A stretch of DNA of 64,000 nucleotides, from positions 170,852,235 through 170,916,234 of the forward strand of contig OW799233.1 of the NCBI GenBank assembly GCA_941918925.1, given 5' to 3'. The notes under the pieces were generated by a model. It was not told the DNA's origin. It ran no database searches and saw nothing but the letters and a program-made list of their open reading frames with translations. Shown piece after piece: positions 19,561 through 33,397 of this stretch (its first letter is position 1; the number at the start of each line of letters is the position of its first letter). This DNA is from Phyto melanocephala. Lineage: Eukaryota > Arthropoda > Insecta > Diptera > Rhinophoridae. The translations under genes were made by a program, and so were the position numbers.

Positions 19561-22500
19561 CTTTCATAGTGACATTGGCCAGCATTTTATTTATGAAGCT
19601 GTTCTGGGTTAAGTATGACTTTAGCAGTTTTACCATAATGAAATAGAGCAAGAAAACATCTTTCTGGGTTTTCTTCTAATTTAATTTGACTAAGTCTCAC
19701 ATCAACACTTATTTCAATAATATTTCGCGTAAATTTTGGAAATGAAAGTAACTACCAAAAGAAATTAAAATTTTAAGTCGAATTTAACAGTTCAGCTGCG
19801 GTCAAACTCAAATTTACATGTCAAGCCAGGCGTTGCAATTAATTTTTTTTTATATTTTTCATTCGGAATTCCTTAAAACCATAAGAAAATCATTAAATGC
19901 AAATATACCAGGTGTATTATTTGCAAGAAGTTTGTATAAAATATATGAATAAGTTTAGAAATGAAAAATTTATATATTGTGGCCATGAGTATTTTTTCTG
20001 GGTTAATAATTTTATTATTTCTATGTGACCGTGTATGTGTGTAATAAAAAAAAGGACATATATTAGTAATATTTTGCTCGTTAGTCAAAAGTTGTTAGTG
20101 GTTCCCTCTAGATTAAAACAACTAACAGATAACAGCGTCATATATAAATAATGGTTGCTTTCTATATTTATAATTAATTTTTTTATTTCGTTAATTACTC
20201 GTTGAATCTCATAGTGTTTATTGTCAGTTGCGTTGTTTTTGCAGTCACACAAAAAGGTGGCCTTCGTTTACGTTAAAATAAAATGGCTGGTATTTTTGTA
20301 ACTATTATTACTTAATATGTTGTTTTAGCTCAAAAGAATTAAAACAACAAATTGATATAAAAAGATCGAAGACATTTTCATAATATTATTACATTATATT
20401 CAACATTTTTAAGAGACCATGTATTGGAGACTGGACAACAATTTTGTATAAAAAAGTCAATAAAAAAAAATTTTACAGTTACGTTATTTTCACTGTTAAA
20501 GGAAGAAAATAAATTTGTTCTGATATTGAGCACAATAAATCTTTTTCCAGCACACAGCTCATTCTGTTTAAGTGTGTGCTTTTTGTCCTCTGCTCCGCAT
20601 TTTGTGCTTTTTAGCTAAGGACTGCTATTTAATTGAGTTCTCAACCTTATATCGCCTAATATTGAACTAACTTGTCTCTTTAGTGCTGGCCTGTTTTATC
20701 TCAGAATCTCTCCCGCTTTCTCAAGGTATATGATTTTATACTATACATATATAAATCACTCTTCCAGCAGTACAATTATGCCACTTTCAGTTAAGCTAAT
20801 TTTTGAATTTTTAAAAAAAGCTTTAACTTCCTCCATGGTTGTGTAATTCAAAATATATATCTATTTCTAAGTTTTTCTTATTATTACTGTAGGATATTCA
20901 GAGATTAAACGTTGTCGCTTTCACATATATTATGATATTGAAATAGTTAAATTCCAACCATTTTGTTAAACTTTTTTTTAAATTTGTTTCTTATTGTTAA
21001 GTTGTTGTATCTCCATGCAAATCTTATAAAGTAGAAATTGATTAACTTGTAAGCAATTGACTAAAATATATATTTTTAAGAATTCTGAATAAAAATTAAC
21101 ACGTTTAACACTCTGCAAAAGTGAAATAAAAATTTTATTTTACTTTTAAACGGATTTATTCTCGTGTCACATGCAGGAGTGGATCCTGCTTACGTATGGG
21201 AGTTAGTTTATTAGAAAATATAAAATATGTTTGTTTTATGAAGGTTGTCATAACTATTACATACATGGTCACGTGTCTTTAAATATATAAGAAAACTGTT
21301 CTTTAAATATGAAAACTTTTTAAATAAAAATTATTATAATATTAATTTTTTTTACTAATTTTATCAAAACTTTAAACAAATTCGTTTTCTAAATACAAAT
21401 AAATAAATTTTAAAATTTTGTCTTTATTTTGTATCTTTTTAGGTGAGTCCTCACGAATATTATCACATAAAAATGCCGCAAAAATTTGTAAGTTGTTTTT
21501 CATTTGATTTTCTTGCATTTTTTTCTTTTTCGTTTTACTATTTACCGCTTTTATTAAATTCCTTTTTGGAACTTTTAATAAGTAATTCTAATAGTCTAAT
21601 TACAAATTTTAATTAATTTTATTAATTGCGTAAATTGTTTAAAAACTAAATCCTCGTTAAATAAAGGACTTAACTTTTTAAACTTATTACCATTAAATAG
21701 AAGAAAAAACACGAACAAGTAATTCTATATAAATTTAAACCAACTTTAAAGATGTTATAATACTCTAGTTACTAGTGCAGTTAATATTATTCAAACATTT
21801 CTATTTAAGCATTAATTTTAACCCCCCCTACCCTCCATATGCCCATTATACCACATACAAAATGTTTATCAATTACTTGTAAATTTGTTGAAAATAGGCA
21901 AAGGACCCTTTCAAATACATATTTCATTAAGCAGATTTTATTTTTGTTTCAGTTTATCTCTTAGAATTTCGTAGGAGGATTTTATGCCTATTTAGCAAAA
22001 CAAAATAGAAAGAAAGCACTTAATTAGCATTTTTAGCACAAAAATCGCTGGGGAGGCAACGTAACAAAGCAGTGCAAAACAATAAACAAACCATTAACTT
22101 TTAGCCTTCAAATAGTCGAGATAAATACAGAACAATGTGTCATGAAAACCAAAACGCTAATTACGATAATTGTTATTAAAAGAAATTGTTCCAAAAATCA
22201 TATTATAAACTCTCCTTCACTTAAAGGCATAAAGGTTAAAACGATAGCAACACTAAACATGGATGTTGCTCTTAATGTTACAACCAGGAGGCCACATACT
22301 TTGTTTAGTGTTATTTTTTTATATATCTACGCATTAGCATTTAACTATTTGACTTGACTATGATAGATACTAACTAAGTAACTGACGGACTGACTGACTG
22401 ACTGATGGTTTTCAGTCATTGAAATTATTTTAGCTAAAATCTCTTGTAATGTGTATTGTATTGACTACACAGTCAGTCCTTTAAATCGAACAATTTTGTT

Positions 22501-23951
22501 GTAGAATCATTTGTCTACTCAACATTCCAGCTTAGTCTTTGTTATAATCATAAGTATTTGTTAGTGTGTTTGTGTTTGTCTGTATTTGCCTGTTACAATA
22601 CGAGTACTTATCTCTATTTGACTTTGTGTGGTTGATTTTGTGCCTAGAATATAATTCAAACATAAAAGGAGATCTACTTGTATTCTTAATAATTTAACGT
22701 TTTACTTTCTTATTATTTTGTATTCTTTTTCTCTTTTTCGAAAACTTGTTGAAGTTAAATAAGATGCTTATCATCAGTATTATTATTATTATCATCGTCA
22801 TGAAGGAACCATTTATGTCCATTTGAAAAATTCGTTTGTACGCCCTAATGGTTTTTAGTTGACTGCAATACTTAAGCTTAAGCAAATAAGGTAAAATTTG
22901 ATTTGTTGTATTCTAGAAAAAAAAAGAGATTTAATTTAAAAAGCCTATGAAATGTGATTTAATTTGTTCAAGTTTAATTTAAAGTTAGAAAAATTATGTT
23001 TATTTTGCTTAAAAATCCTTTCGATTTCATAATTTTTGTTTGTTCGTGTGGTGTAGTGTCAACATAACTAACCAGGAAAAATTTTTAAATCGGTACTCAA
23101 GATCCGCCACAGTAGTTTAAGGCATATATTTTTTTGTTTGTTTAAGAGATTGCAAATATTTTATTTTAATTTGTTCCCTAGTCTTTTTGCCCTGGCAAAA
23201 TTGTGTTTATTTTTTTTTCTTTGCTGCAGGCTCTTGTTGCTAAAATATTTGATATATTCCCTCCTTCAGTAGTTATGTAAATTACTTTTAGATCAATCTG
23301 TTGCGTTGTGTTTAGTCTAATTAAAGCCCCCTGCCACTGTCATATTTGGCAAAATACTCTCTAGCTCCCATTAGCAAACAACTTCCCCAAACGCTTCAAA
23401 TAACAAAACCAGCAGTCATAGAAATAGAAGACGTGGGAGTTATCATAAAAGCGGCACACTTCTGGTCTTGTCTATTTTCTCTGTAAAAAGAAGAAATGGG
23501 AATATACAATTGGTTTTGCTTTCTTAACGAAAATATAAAGGATTGTTGTTATTATGTTTAAAACATTTTGGGTTTATTTTGCATTTAAACCAAAAAACAA
23601 AAGTCTTGGAATAATTATTTTTCTTTAAGAACACATAAACTTATGCATAGACGTTCTTAAGATGAATTGAAATTTTTTTTGTTATACTTTGTTTCTTGTT
23701 AATGTATTTTTTATTTTTTCAGTAAGTGGTTTTTGTACTTTGAATGTCAGGTGGTACAAGAGTTCTTTGTTTATCCTTGGGTTGTTATGGTTTAAATATA
23801 TTTCCACCCTACTTCCGGTTGTGCAAAAATATATGACCCAGAATTTTTAATAACAACAAATAAACCTAAAGTTTTGTAAACTTTTTAAGTGTTTTTAATT
23901 TTTTCATAGTTGGCCCCTTTAACTTCGACTTAGTTTGTTTAAGTACATTTT
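19561..23951. other. AT-rich non-coding stretch
   Basis: Holds simple-sequence tracts such as (GACT)n near 22384-22405 and ATT repeats near 22779-22790. The frames at 19873-20088, 20424-20618, 22142-22357 and 22694-22885 are short and without domains. No gene supported. Confidence 0.5.
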
Positions 23952-24668
23952 TCTATACCCTTCACACACAAGTAAAAAAGGGTATAAATAGGTTTGTCAT
24001 TCCGTGTGAAATTTCTACAATTTCCATCTTCGACTCCATAAAGTATATATTTTCTGAAAGCTTAGGAATAGGGGAGTCGATTAAGCTCTGTCAATCTGTC
24101 CTTGTGTATGTTGAAATCAAATTTTTGAAGCCCCCCGACATTGCCTGGGCCCGCGTGAGGTATTAAAATATCAGGAATATTCGGGAGCAGATCGGTTTTA
24201 AAAATCAGAAAATTCGGTACATAAACAATTGAGATCTTATGCAAAAACCACGACCACCTCGTTTTTTTCACAACAACAACATACATATATACAAACGTGG
24301 TATACTAGTCAGAGTGCACGTGGCAAATATCAGTTGAGTCCAAAAAATACTATTTTTATATTTTTATTTTATTTTTAAATTTTTTTTATATTTTTTTTTT
24401 ATTTATTTATTTTTTTTAATTTTTTTTTATAATTTTTTATATTGTTTTTTATTTTTATTTTATTTTTCTTTTGTTTTTTATTTTTAAGGCATACATACGT
24501 AAACTTAATTTATAATTTTACACTGTGATGTTGTTCTATATGTATGTTTTTTATATGTACGTATTTCATATTAATGAGATGAATAGCTATACAAATAATT
24601 GTTATTGCATAACTACGCGTTGTGAAGGGTATATAGGATTCGGTACGGCCTAATATAGCACTCTTGTT
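23952..24668 (+). mobile_element. Helentron/DINE-1-like element, copy A2
   Basis: Starts 'ctatacccttcacacac' and passes through 'actccataaagtatatat', 'gtcgattaagctc', 'gacattgcctgggcccgc' and a T-rich tract (about 24350-24485). It ends in 'gaagggtatataggattc', a GG-loop-CC hairpin and TATAGCACTCTTGTT. Both ends are present, but it is more diverged than A1 or A4. Non-coding. Confidence 0.7.
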
Positions 24669-26923
24669 TAATTTAGAGTGTGCCTAACTGAATGGTCCTT
24701 AAATTCCATAAAGTTAAGTGGTAAGTCTTTTCGTATCTTATAAAGATATTTTTAAATGAAAATAAAATTATTTTTTGACGTTTTGATAACGTTGTAGTAA
24801 AAAACTTTAGTCTTTAATAATTTTAAAGACGAAAATTTAGCACTGCCTAAAACTAATAGAACTTTAAATAATTCTCGCACTTTAAATAGTATAATACCTT
24901 AACAGTTTAATTCAAAAGCAATATTAATGTGAAGTTTTTTAAAAATTAAGTTGTTTATATTCAAAAGCCATCACACACAGACGTCTAGGAACAATTTTCA
25001 AGTTACGCAAAAGACCATATCGTCCTCTGCAATTCTGTTTTTAAGGTCAGTTCTGTAAAAACTTTTCTTCTTATTTCTTGTCAGATTTGTCTCTAAAATT
25101 TTTAATAAATCTAATTGTTTGACTGTTATGTGTAAATTTTTTCCAACACAATTGCAATTCTTTTCCAACACAGAACACAACCATAAGTGTACTTTAAAGC
25201 AAATGATTTCTTTTAAGGTTTTAAAATTTTAATTTAATTTAATTAAAGTAACTTCCCATTAAAAAAAAAAATCAAAATATGCACAAGTACAACCAGAGAA
25301 ATCTTAATAAAAATCAAAGATTTTATTGATTTTTAAATTGCTTAATAATTTTCACAAAATATTTTCAATCTAACTGAAATACATTTGTATTTACTTACAG
25401 CAAACAAATTACAAGTACTTTTTAATCAAATGCATATTTTTATTTAGTTTTCTTTGCTTTCTCTAATAAACAATAATGGTCAACAACTTGAAAATGCAGA
25501 GAGTACAACAAGACCTAAATAAATGAATGGCAAATGACTGCTCGAGCAGAAAATTTTTCGCAGCAGCAAAAAAAACCATAGTTTTGTGCTTGACAAACAA
25601 AATTCTACATTTTTTTTTTAATAAAAAAAAAACTAAGCAGCAAAATGACTGAGAATCCAGAAAAGTCCATTGAGAATCAATTGCTGAATTAATTTCAATC
25701 TGACCAGAAATGTTGAAGTCTTTTAGCATTTGCTAACTGAAAGAATAACATGGTGAAATCCAGACAAAATTATAGAAAGACCAACAGATTACTAAAAAAC
25801 AACATAAACAACAATTCCTTAGATTGTGAAATTGTAAATAAATATGTTAAAGTATAAAAACCATAAAAAACATCAAATGGAAATGAAAATAAACTGTTCA
25901 ACAATGACAGGGGAATGACTACTACAAAGACATGAATTTAACAAAACATACTTAAATAGCAAAAACCTTTTGGATTTTGTTTTTTTATGAAAAAAAAAAG
26001 AAATAATAAAAACACACTAAACCAGTGAGTAAATGCAAAAATAGTTTATTGAATTGTCGTGTATGCTTCAACAACTACAACAACTTTAATCATAAAGTAA
26101 ACAAAACAAAAATCCCAAATTATCAAAATCACGGTTAAAAAAAATCCTGTAAAAAAGAGAAACAATAACTGGCAAAAATTCAAGCGGAAACCGGAAGTGT
26201 TGCTGAAACACTAACGATGATGAAAATAACAACAACTTAACTGACAGTTATAAACTTACATTCGTATAAACACACAAACACTTACTGGCTGATTTTTGTA
26301 TATTTTTTTTCCATACAGACAAATCAACTCAACCTTTCGGGCTTAACAACATATATAGTGATGAATTGCTTTTTATTCTACTCTATTTCCCTTTCTATTT
26401 CTATCAATTTTTTTTTTGGTGACTGCCACACATCCACAAGTACAATATGATGAGTGTCAGTTCTTAAAATTTATGAATATTGAATAAATTCCAAAAAAAG
26501 GAAAAAAAACAGGGACCTATACCGTTGTAATAGCAGCCCGAAGAAGCAACAAAACATGGGTTAAAAATATGAAAATTTTGAAAAAGTCATCACCATGTTG
26601 AATAATTTTTCCGTTAACTTAAACATTTTGATTTTTGTATTTAAAGGTTAAAAATGTTAAATATTTAAAACTTGTATTGAATACAAAGGCATTACAAATA
26701 TTGAACCTTTTTTTCATTTAAATTGAGGTAACATGGGAAAGTTTTAAATGAATTCTGAAAATGTTAAAAATTAAAATATAAAACAAAATAATTTAATGAA
26801 AATTGTACATATTTGCGATTAAATCGCAATGTTGACAATTGGTTTTTGTGAGATTTTACTATTTGTATCCTCAATTTAAAAATTAGTATTAAATAAGTGT
26901 AAATAAAGCAAGCCTATGGTATT
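24669..26923. other. AT-rich non-coding stretch
   Basis: A-rich spacer without recognisable exons. The minus frames at 24998-25180 and 25463-25729 are short and show no domain. No further feature seen. Confidence 0.5.
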
Positions 26924-28005
26924 GTCACACTATGGCTGCAAATGTATAAAAAATATACAAACATTTTTTTTTTTAACTAATTATGGACAATATGATTTGT
27001 TTAAGAACATTTTTCATAACAACGTTCAAAATTTATTGCTGCAGATCTTGAATTTCTACAGAAAAGTTGGCCTTCAGCTCATATACTCACCCCTTCAAAT
27101 AATAACGAAGAAAATAGTCGGGTGGCGACAAATATGGCGGTTTCCGAATTTCTGGAAATTATTCGCTCTCTAAAATTTGACCTTAAAGTACCAGTTTGTT
27201 TCGTTCTGAGGCTCCATCCTGCTGAAACGTCATCACAGCTCTCGTTTTCCAGAGCAGGAGCACTTTCATCTTAATTTGCGAACAAATAAGGCCCAATGAT
27301 ATTTTCAGCTGTAATTTCACACTTAAGGGGGTGGAATTGGCGCTGATGAATGGCTCTTACATTTTCCGAATCCCAGAACCTAGAGTCCTAATTATTACCA
27401 AGCAAAGGTAATCAAATAAAAATAAACTTCATCACTCATCAGAATTTCAATAAAGTAGATTTCTTCATTTCTGGCTAACTGCTGACTAATAACTGCACAA
27501 TTTAGAAGTCACCGTTAATGATTTGCGGATTTTAACTATTGCACCAGTGCCACCTCATATGGCAGTAAATCTTTGTTTTAAATGCACCGTAGAAACGTAC
27601 GAGCCATTCCCTGCTAAGCACAGCGCCTGCTGGTAGATGTGTCTGGTGTTTCGTTAATGCTTTGCGTTCAATATTTTCTGCAGAGCATATAAAACATGGT
27701 CCAACGGTTGGAGGCTGATCCCTTACGTTGTGACATTATTGGTGACGATAAACTAAGCAACGAATCATTGCTTCATAAAACGAAATTCTGTTGTTAATAT
27801 GTCGACGATTTGCTCTTTGAATTACAATAATTAATTGCTGATTTAAATTAAAAAAAAATTCTATTATTTAAAATCTTTGTCCAGTAGTGACTTCCAACTA
27901 TTTTTTCTCCAGCTGCTATTCATGTAATCTTAAAATTTTAGAATAAAATATAAGTAAAAAAGTTACTAAATTTGTAAAACCCATAGTTACATTTGGCCCA
28001 CCCTG
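26924..28005 (-). pseudogene. mariner-like transposon fossil with broken transposase
   Basis: The right end is 'acagggtgggccaaatgtaa' read inwards on the minus strand, flanked by TA (28006-28007). The left end (about 26925-26948, 'tcacactatggctgcaaatg') is a decayed match. Minus-strand translation, with frame changes, gives mariner landmarks in order: 'MSDEVYFYL' (family SDEAHFxL, first catalytic Asp); 'DSENVRAIHQRQFHPLKC' and 'ITAENIIGPYLFAN'; 'FQQDGASE' (family QQDGATxH, second Asp); and 'PPYLSPPDYFLRYYLK' (third Asp). A final 'NFERCYEKC' block precedes the terminus. Stops and frameshifts break the gene repeatedly, so it is an old, inactive copy. The N-terminal helix-turn-helix part is the least clear. 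Confidence 0.8.
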
Positions 28006-28007
28006 TA

Positions 28008-30385
28008 TTCTATATATATAATATTTTTAAAATGTCTGTATATAAAACAAATTTCCAATTTGATCTAAAAACTAATCCACCTAGAGGAAGACACATTGTA
28101 AACAAAATATTATTACAAGCTATAATAACTTGATTGCCTTGCATCTAAAATGTTGTTGCTTTCATGGCTGTTCAATTGCAATTATGATTAGTAGCCATTT
28201 ATAATACTCTTTGATATGAGCCGTAATGATAACTTAATTCTCTATTTGCTAATTGATTACAATTGCAAATATTCGGAAAATAATCAGAATTATTTGAAGT
28301 CACCATAAAATAATCAAAAATAGTTCCACTACTTTTTTAAAAAATACAAAAAATTTTGACAGTAGTCAAAAAGAAAAAAAAAGTAATATATCCAATTAGT
28401 CGGTTTTTTTTCTTTTAAATATTTAATTATTTTGTAGCTATTACGGATAATCCTGATAATATTTAAGCATATTTTTTGATTTGTTTTTTAATAATTTCTT
28501 ATTCTAAAATTGCTTAAATATTTCAGTAGCTGACACCTTCCAAACCGAAATAATAATTATTTTTAACAAACTAATAAAAATAAAAGGACTTACTTATAAA
28601 GCTATTTGTATAAACTGTTGCATGTTTGTGCAATTTTATTTGCCGTTTTGTAAACTTTAAGTCTATATTTACGACTGTCATCAAACTCGTCAAATTAGCA
28701 TAATTTAGAAATTACCTGTCAGCCCTGCAGATCTTCAACTCGCTTCTTTTGGTATGATGAAATGCACACTCTCATACCTTTGAATGTTTTAATGTAAGAA
28801 TTAATACTGTGCCCAAGCTTTAATTAACAAAAAAAGTAGTAGAACTACTAGTACGCTTTGAAAATCAGTAAGAATAAAGAATGTTTTTGACTTTTTGCTA
28901 ATATTTTTATTTCAAATAAATATATTAATTGCGCTTAAGTTTTGCGGTTTGACACAATATTCTAAACTTTAATTTTGTTTGTAAAAATAACACTGCCTTT
29001 TGTTTGTAGAAGGCAAACAAATTTAAATTTGAGCAAATACTGCTTATTTCTTTTCTACTTTTTTTAAATGGTAGTAGAAATACTACTTTTATAAAATTTT
29101 GAAAATTCAAGTATATATTGCAAATTTGTGCTTTTTTTTGCTACTCTAAGTAGTTAAATTTTTTTTAAATAAATTTTATAAAAAAAGTACGAAAAAAATA
29201 CTACTTTTTTAAATATAAAAAATTTAAACATGTAATATTTTTGTACAAAAAAATCATTTATATTTAGTAACCTTTAAAACAATTTTTTTTATTTAAAAAA
29301 ATTTATATTTCTTTCAAAGATCTTTTACAAAGAAAATTTAATTAAAATTTCGTTCCACTTGCTAACATTCAAATACACAGTTTGCGATAATCATGTGATT
29401 GATATCAATATAAATCTCACTATTGAGAAATATGGAAACTGCAAACTTAAATAAGTTTTTAGTTTCTCAGTTTGTAAGCATTTGTCATTGTAGGCATTAA
29501 TACCAGGAAAAAAGAGAACTCTATTTGTACCCTTTTATCAATATTAGATAAAACATGTATTTAGTTATATGTAAGATATACACTGCCATACACGTGTTAC
29601 ACATTTCGATTATTTTCATTTATTTATTTATTTATTTTATCTTACAACGACAGCAAAACTAAAACATAAATCCTTGTGTATGTGTTGCATACATTCTCTA
29701 TTATTTAGTAGAAAGACGCAATAGAAAATCCATTTTCAATAAATTTATCTACTGTTGTATAAAAGACGAGTTAAAAAAAAATGCAAAAATATTGTTGTTA
29801 GTAACGGTTGTTGCTTTTACATACTCATATGTATGCATCTATATGTGTACCTGTATACAGTTTTACTGAATGTATGAGTGTCGGATGTAAAAACTAAACC
29901 ATCATATCATACTTCTGTTCGGGCGATAAGATTCTTTTTGTATATTGTTTTAATAGAAAATGTTCTCTTTATGGTCGTTTTAATTGAATTGATTTTCTAG
30001 GGAAAAAATTATTTAATAAAATACTTTTCTTTGAAATGAATTTTACTTATTCATAAACTTAATACACATACTGTGTTAAAAATTATTTATTAGTTTTTAA
30101 ATTCTACACGCATAAGGATGTTGTCCTTATATAAGCATAGAAAATGTCATTTAATTTTAAATTAAAGGAATACAATAATATTGGAAGAATGCTTAAAAGA
30201 AAAGAGATTATTAATTAATAATAATAAAAGAAATTAATAACGAAAATATTCTTGATTATTATTCATTCTGAGTGGTGCTTTTTACAACAATTCTATGGCA
30301 ATTGTTAAAAATTAATTTTCATTTAGAACACAAAATAGGCAAAATTGGCCAAAACTAAGTGAGAGATACCAAAGAAAATATCGCC
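28008..30385. other. AT-rich non-coding stretch
   Basis: Begins with 'tctatatatataatattttt', which resembles the start of a short Helitron, but no 3' end could be found. The rest has A/T runs and a (TTTA)n stretch near 29617-29637. No coding block recognised. Confidence 0.45.
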
Positions 30386-30491
30386 TTTTCTAAAAACTGA
30401 ATCCTTTTCGCATTGTTTTTAAAACTTTGATAAAGACATTGTCCCCTCTTCTTAAAACTATATTCTTTTCGCATTGTTTTTAAAACTTTAC
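30386..30491 (+). repeat. Short tandem duplication, period about 61 bp
   Basis: 'ccttttcgcattgtttttaa' in the first copy (30386-30430) recurs 61 bases later as 'tcttttcgcattgtttttaa' (30446-30491). The flanking 'ctaaaaactgaat' and 'cttaaaactatat' also match. Confidence 0.7.
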
Positions 30492-31393
30492 AATAACTCT
30501 TTCTTAAACATTAACCAGCACATATATGTTTAATCAATTACTAAATTGATTAATTGTTCACTGAGTTACGTTTAATAAGTTTAAAAATCAATCATAAATA
30601 TGGCCTTTAATTCATAATCAACATGCATGTAATATACCCTCTACCAACATTTTCATTACGTCCTTTTAACCATTTTAATATAAAATATTTCAAATCTTTT
30701 CTTTCTAAATTGCACAACAACAAGTATTTACTTGCAACAATTATATGCAAAATAGCAGCCATTATAAGCATTATATTTCTAACTTATTTCTGTTATTTCC
30801 ATTTTATAAAAAAAAAAATATTAAAAAACAAATACGACTGAATGAATAAATATGAATACAATATCATCAAGAACAATAAAGCGAGTAATAGTTGAAATAT
30901 AAAGTTTAATGAATTAAAAGAAGCTGAAAAGAATCAGTGAGGAAAAAGAAAACATAAACTCAACTGGTATATATTTGAAAAGCAACAACAAAATGCCAAC
31001 AAAGCAGCTATGTAAACTACACTTTAGTTGAGATTTTCTAGTAAAAATAAATGGTTCGTATACAATTACAATAATATTACAACTACCAAGTACGAACACA
31101 CACACACACACAACAACAGTTTGAGCATAACTCTTAACAGATTTTAGGTTGCATAGATTTTTATAGAAAAATCGCTTATTGCATTTAGCTACTTTTTCAT
31201 AAAACTGTTTCTAATGCTGGCTTCATACCAGTACTACCAAACTCGACGTATAAATTCTAGAGGGTCTAGAAGTTAAAGGAGAAGGCCAGAAACTTTGCAG
31301 TTAGATTAGTAGCTAAATACAATATGTTTCTCATTAGTACTTACAACCGTAGTCCAGAATTTGACACATTCGATTATAAGAAGTCCATTATTT
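30492..31393. other. AT-rich non-coding stretch
   Basis: Contains an (AC)n run near 31097-31110. Small frames (30623-30841 plus, 30914-31111 minus) are low-complexity. No gene supported. Confidence 0.5.
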
Positions 31394-32100
31394 TTATACC
31401 CTTCACACAGTGAAAAAGGTTTGTCATTCCGTGTGAAATTTCTACAATTTTCATTTCCGACCCCATAAAGATATTTTCTGAAAGCTTATGAATAGGGGAG
31501 TCGATTAAGCTCTGTCAGTCTGTCCGTGTGTATGTTGAAATCAACTTTTTGAAGCCCCCCGATATCGCATGGACCCGGGTGAGGTATTAAAATATCAGAA
31601 ATATTCGGGAGTAGATCGGTATTGAAAATCAGAAACATCGGTTCATAAACAACTGAGATATGAGCAAAAACCCACGACCACCTCGATTTGTTTTTCACAA
31701 AAACAACATTACAACAACAACATACAAACGTGTATAGTGGTTAGAGAAAACGAGCCAAAAAAAATTTTTTTATTTTTTTTTTTAATTTATTTTTTTTACA
31801 TTTTATTTAATAAATTATATATATTTTTATTATTTTTTTTAATTTTTTTTTAATTTTTTTTTATTATTTTTTGTTTGTTTTATATTTATTATATATATTT
31901 TAATTATTTTTTTTTAACATACATACGTAAATTTATAATTTTACAATGGGATGTTTTTATATATGTATGTTTTTTTATATTATTTTATATATACGTATTT
32001 TATATAGGATGAATGGTGATACAAACTATGTTGTTGCATGACTACACGTTGTGAAGGGTATATAAGATTCGGCATGGCCGAATATAGCGCTATATATACT
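31394..32100 (+). mobile_element. Helentron/DINE-1-like element, copy A3
   Basis: Starts 'ttatacccttcacacagtga' and keeps all core blocks ('accccataaag', 'gtcgattaagctctgtcagt', 'cgatatcgcatggacccggg'), then a T-rich tract at 31760-31920. It has 'gaagggtatataagattcgg' and a GGCATGGCC hairpin near the end, but the CTTACTTGTT tail has changed. It lies about 530 bp upstream of copy A4 in the same orientation. Confidence 0.7.
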
Positions 32101-32631
32101 TATACTTCTCTAATTCGAAAGCTTGCGTCTACTAATTTGTGAGTAGTGACCCTCGCGTTTCGTTCAAAATAGTTTCGTGCAATATCTAGAATGTTGGGTA
32201 ATTCAACAAGTTGAATATATATGTTCTGTATTCCGAGTAAAATTAAATTGAATAGAATTGTCATTGCCAAGTTATTGTTTTAATAATAAAAAAGCGCCGA
32301 AGAATCTAATTTCGCTCGGATTGCAGAACAACAGAGACTATCTTCGTGTTATAGCTTCTTAAGAATTTAGGCCTTTGATGGGATGCTTAAGTCATGTGTT
32401 AGCCATAACACGAAAAAAACATGAAAAGTTCGTATGTATGAAATAATCGATAACTTTTTTAGTTATAGAAAATTTTTGAATCTTTTTCCAAAAATAATCC
32501 TCTATAAATTCTCTGTTTAAAGTTAACTTTAAGTGCAAAATTTTTTAAAAAGAAGTTTAAACTTTTTTTTCAAAATATGGCTCAACGCAAATTGAGAATC
32601 CCTACTCTTTATAGATGTAAAGTGCACCTTT
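32101..32631. other. Spacer between two Helentron copies
   Basis: AT-rich and non-coding, with no repeat recognised in it. Confidence 0.5.
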
Positions 32632-33397
32632 TTATACCCTTCACACAGTGAAAAAGGGTATATATAGGTTTGTCATTCCGTGTGAAATTTCTACAATTTT
32701 CATTTCCGACCCCATAAAGTATATATTTTCTGAAAGCTTATGAATAGAGGAGTCGATTAAGCCCTGACCGTCTGTCCGTCTGTCCGTCTGACCGTCTGTC
32801 CGTGTGTATGTTGAAATCAACTTTTTGAAGCCCCCGACATAGGTTGGACCCGGGTAAGGTATTAAAATATCAGAAATATTCGGGAGTAGATCGGTATTGA
32901 AAATCAGAAACATCGGTACATAAACAACTGAGATATGAGCAAAAACCCACGACCACCTCGATTTTCTTTTCATAAAAACAACATTACAACAACAACATAC
33001 ATACATACAAACGTGTATACTGGTTAGAGAAAACGTGGCATCGAATCCCAGCTGAGGCAAAAAAATTTTTTTTTAAATTTTTTTTTTTAATTTTTTTTTT
33101 ATTTTTTTTTTATTTTTTATTTAATATATTATATATATTTTTATTATTATTTTTTTTTATTTTTTTTTTTAATTTTTTTTTTATTTTTTTTTGTTTTATA
33201 TATATTATATATGTATATAATAATTTTTTTTTTTTTAATTTTTTTTTTAAATTTTTTTTTTTAAATTTTTTTTTTATTTTTTATTTTTTTTTTTGTTTTT
33301 TTTAACATACATACGTGAATTTACTGTTATTGCATGACTACACGTTGTGAAGGGTATATAAGAATCGGCACGGCCGAATATAGCGCTTTTACTTGTT
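32632..33397 (+). mobile_element. Helentron/DINE-1-like element, copy A4 (best 5' end)
   Basis: Starts 'ttatacccttcacacagtga' followed by 'aaaaagggtatatatagg', so the first ~30 bases can fold back on themselves. The core has a (CCGTCTGT)n minisatellite at about 32766-32805, the variable GTCCGTCTGT block also known from DINE-1. After a T-rich tract (33061-33300), the 'acaatgggatgttttta' to 'gaatggtgatacaaac' block present in A1 and A3 is deleted. The 3' end 'ggcacggccgaa' plus TATAGCGCTTTTACTTGTT is intact. The 139-codon minus frame at 32641-33060 overlaps the core and is probably accidental. Confidence 0.75.

Noticed and set aside
28013..28060. Start of another short Helitron (TCTATATATATAA)
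   Set aside because: No CTRR terminus or foldable 3' end could be found downstream, so it was only mentioned in the spacer entry.
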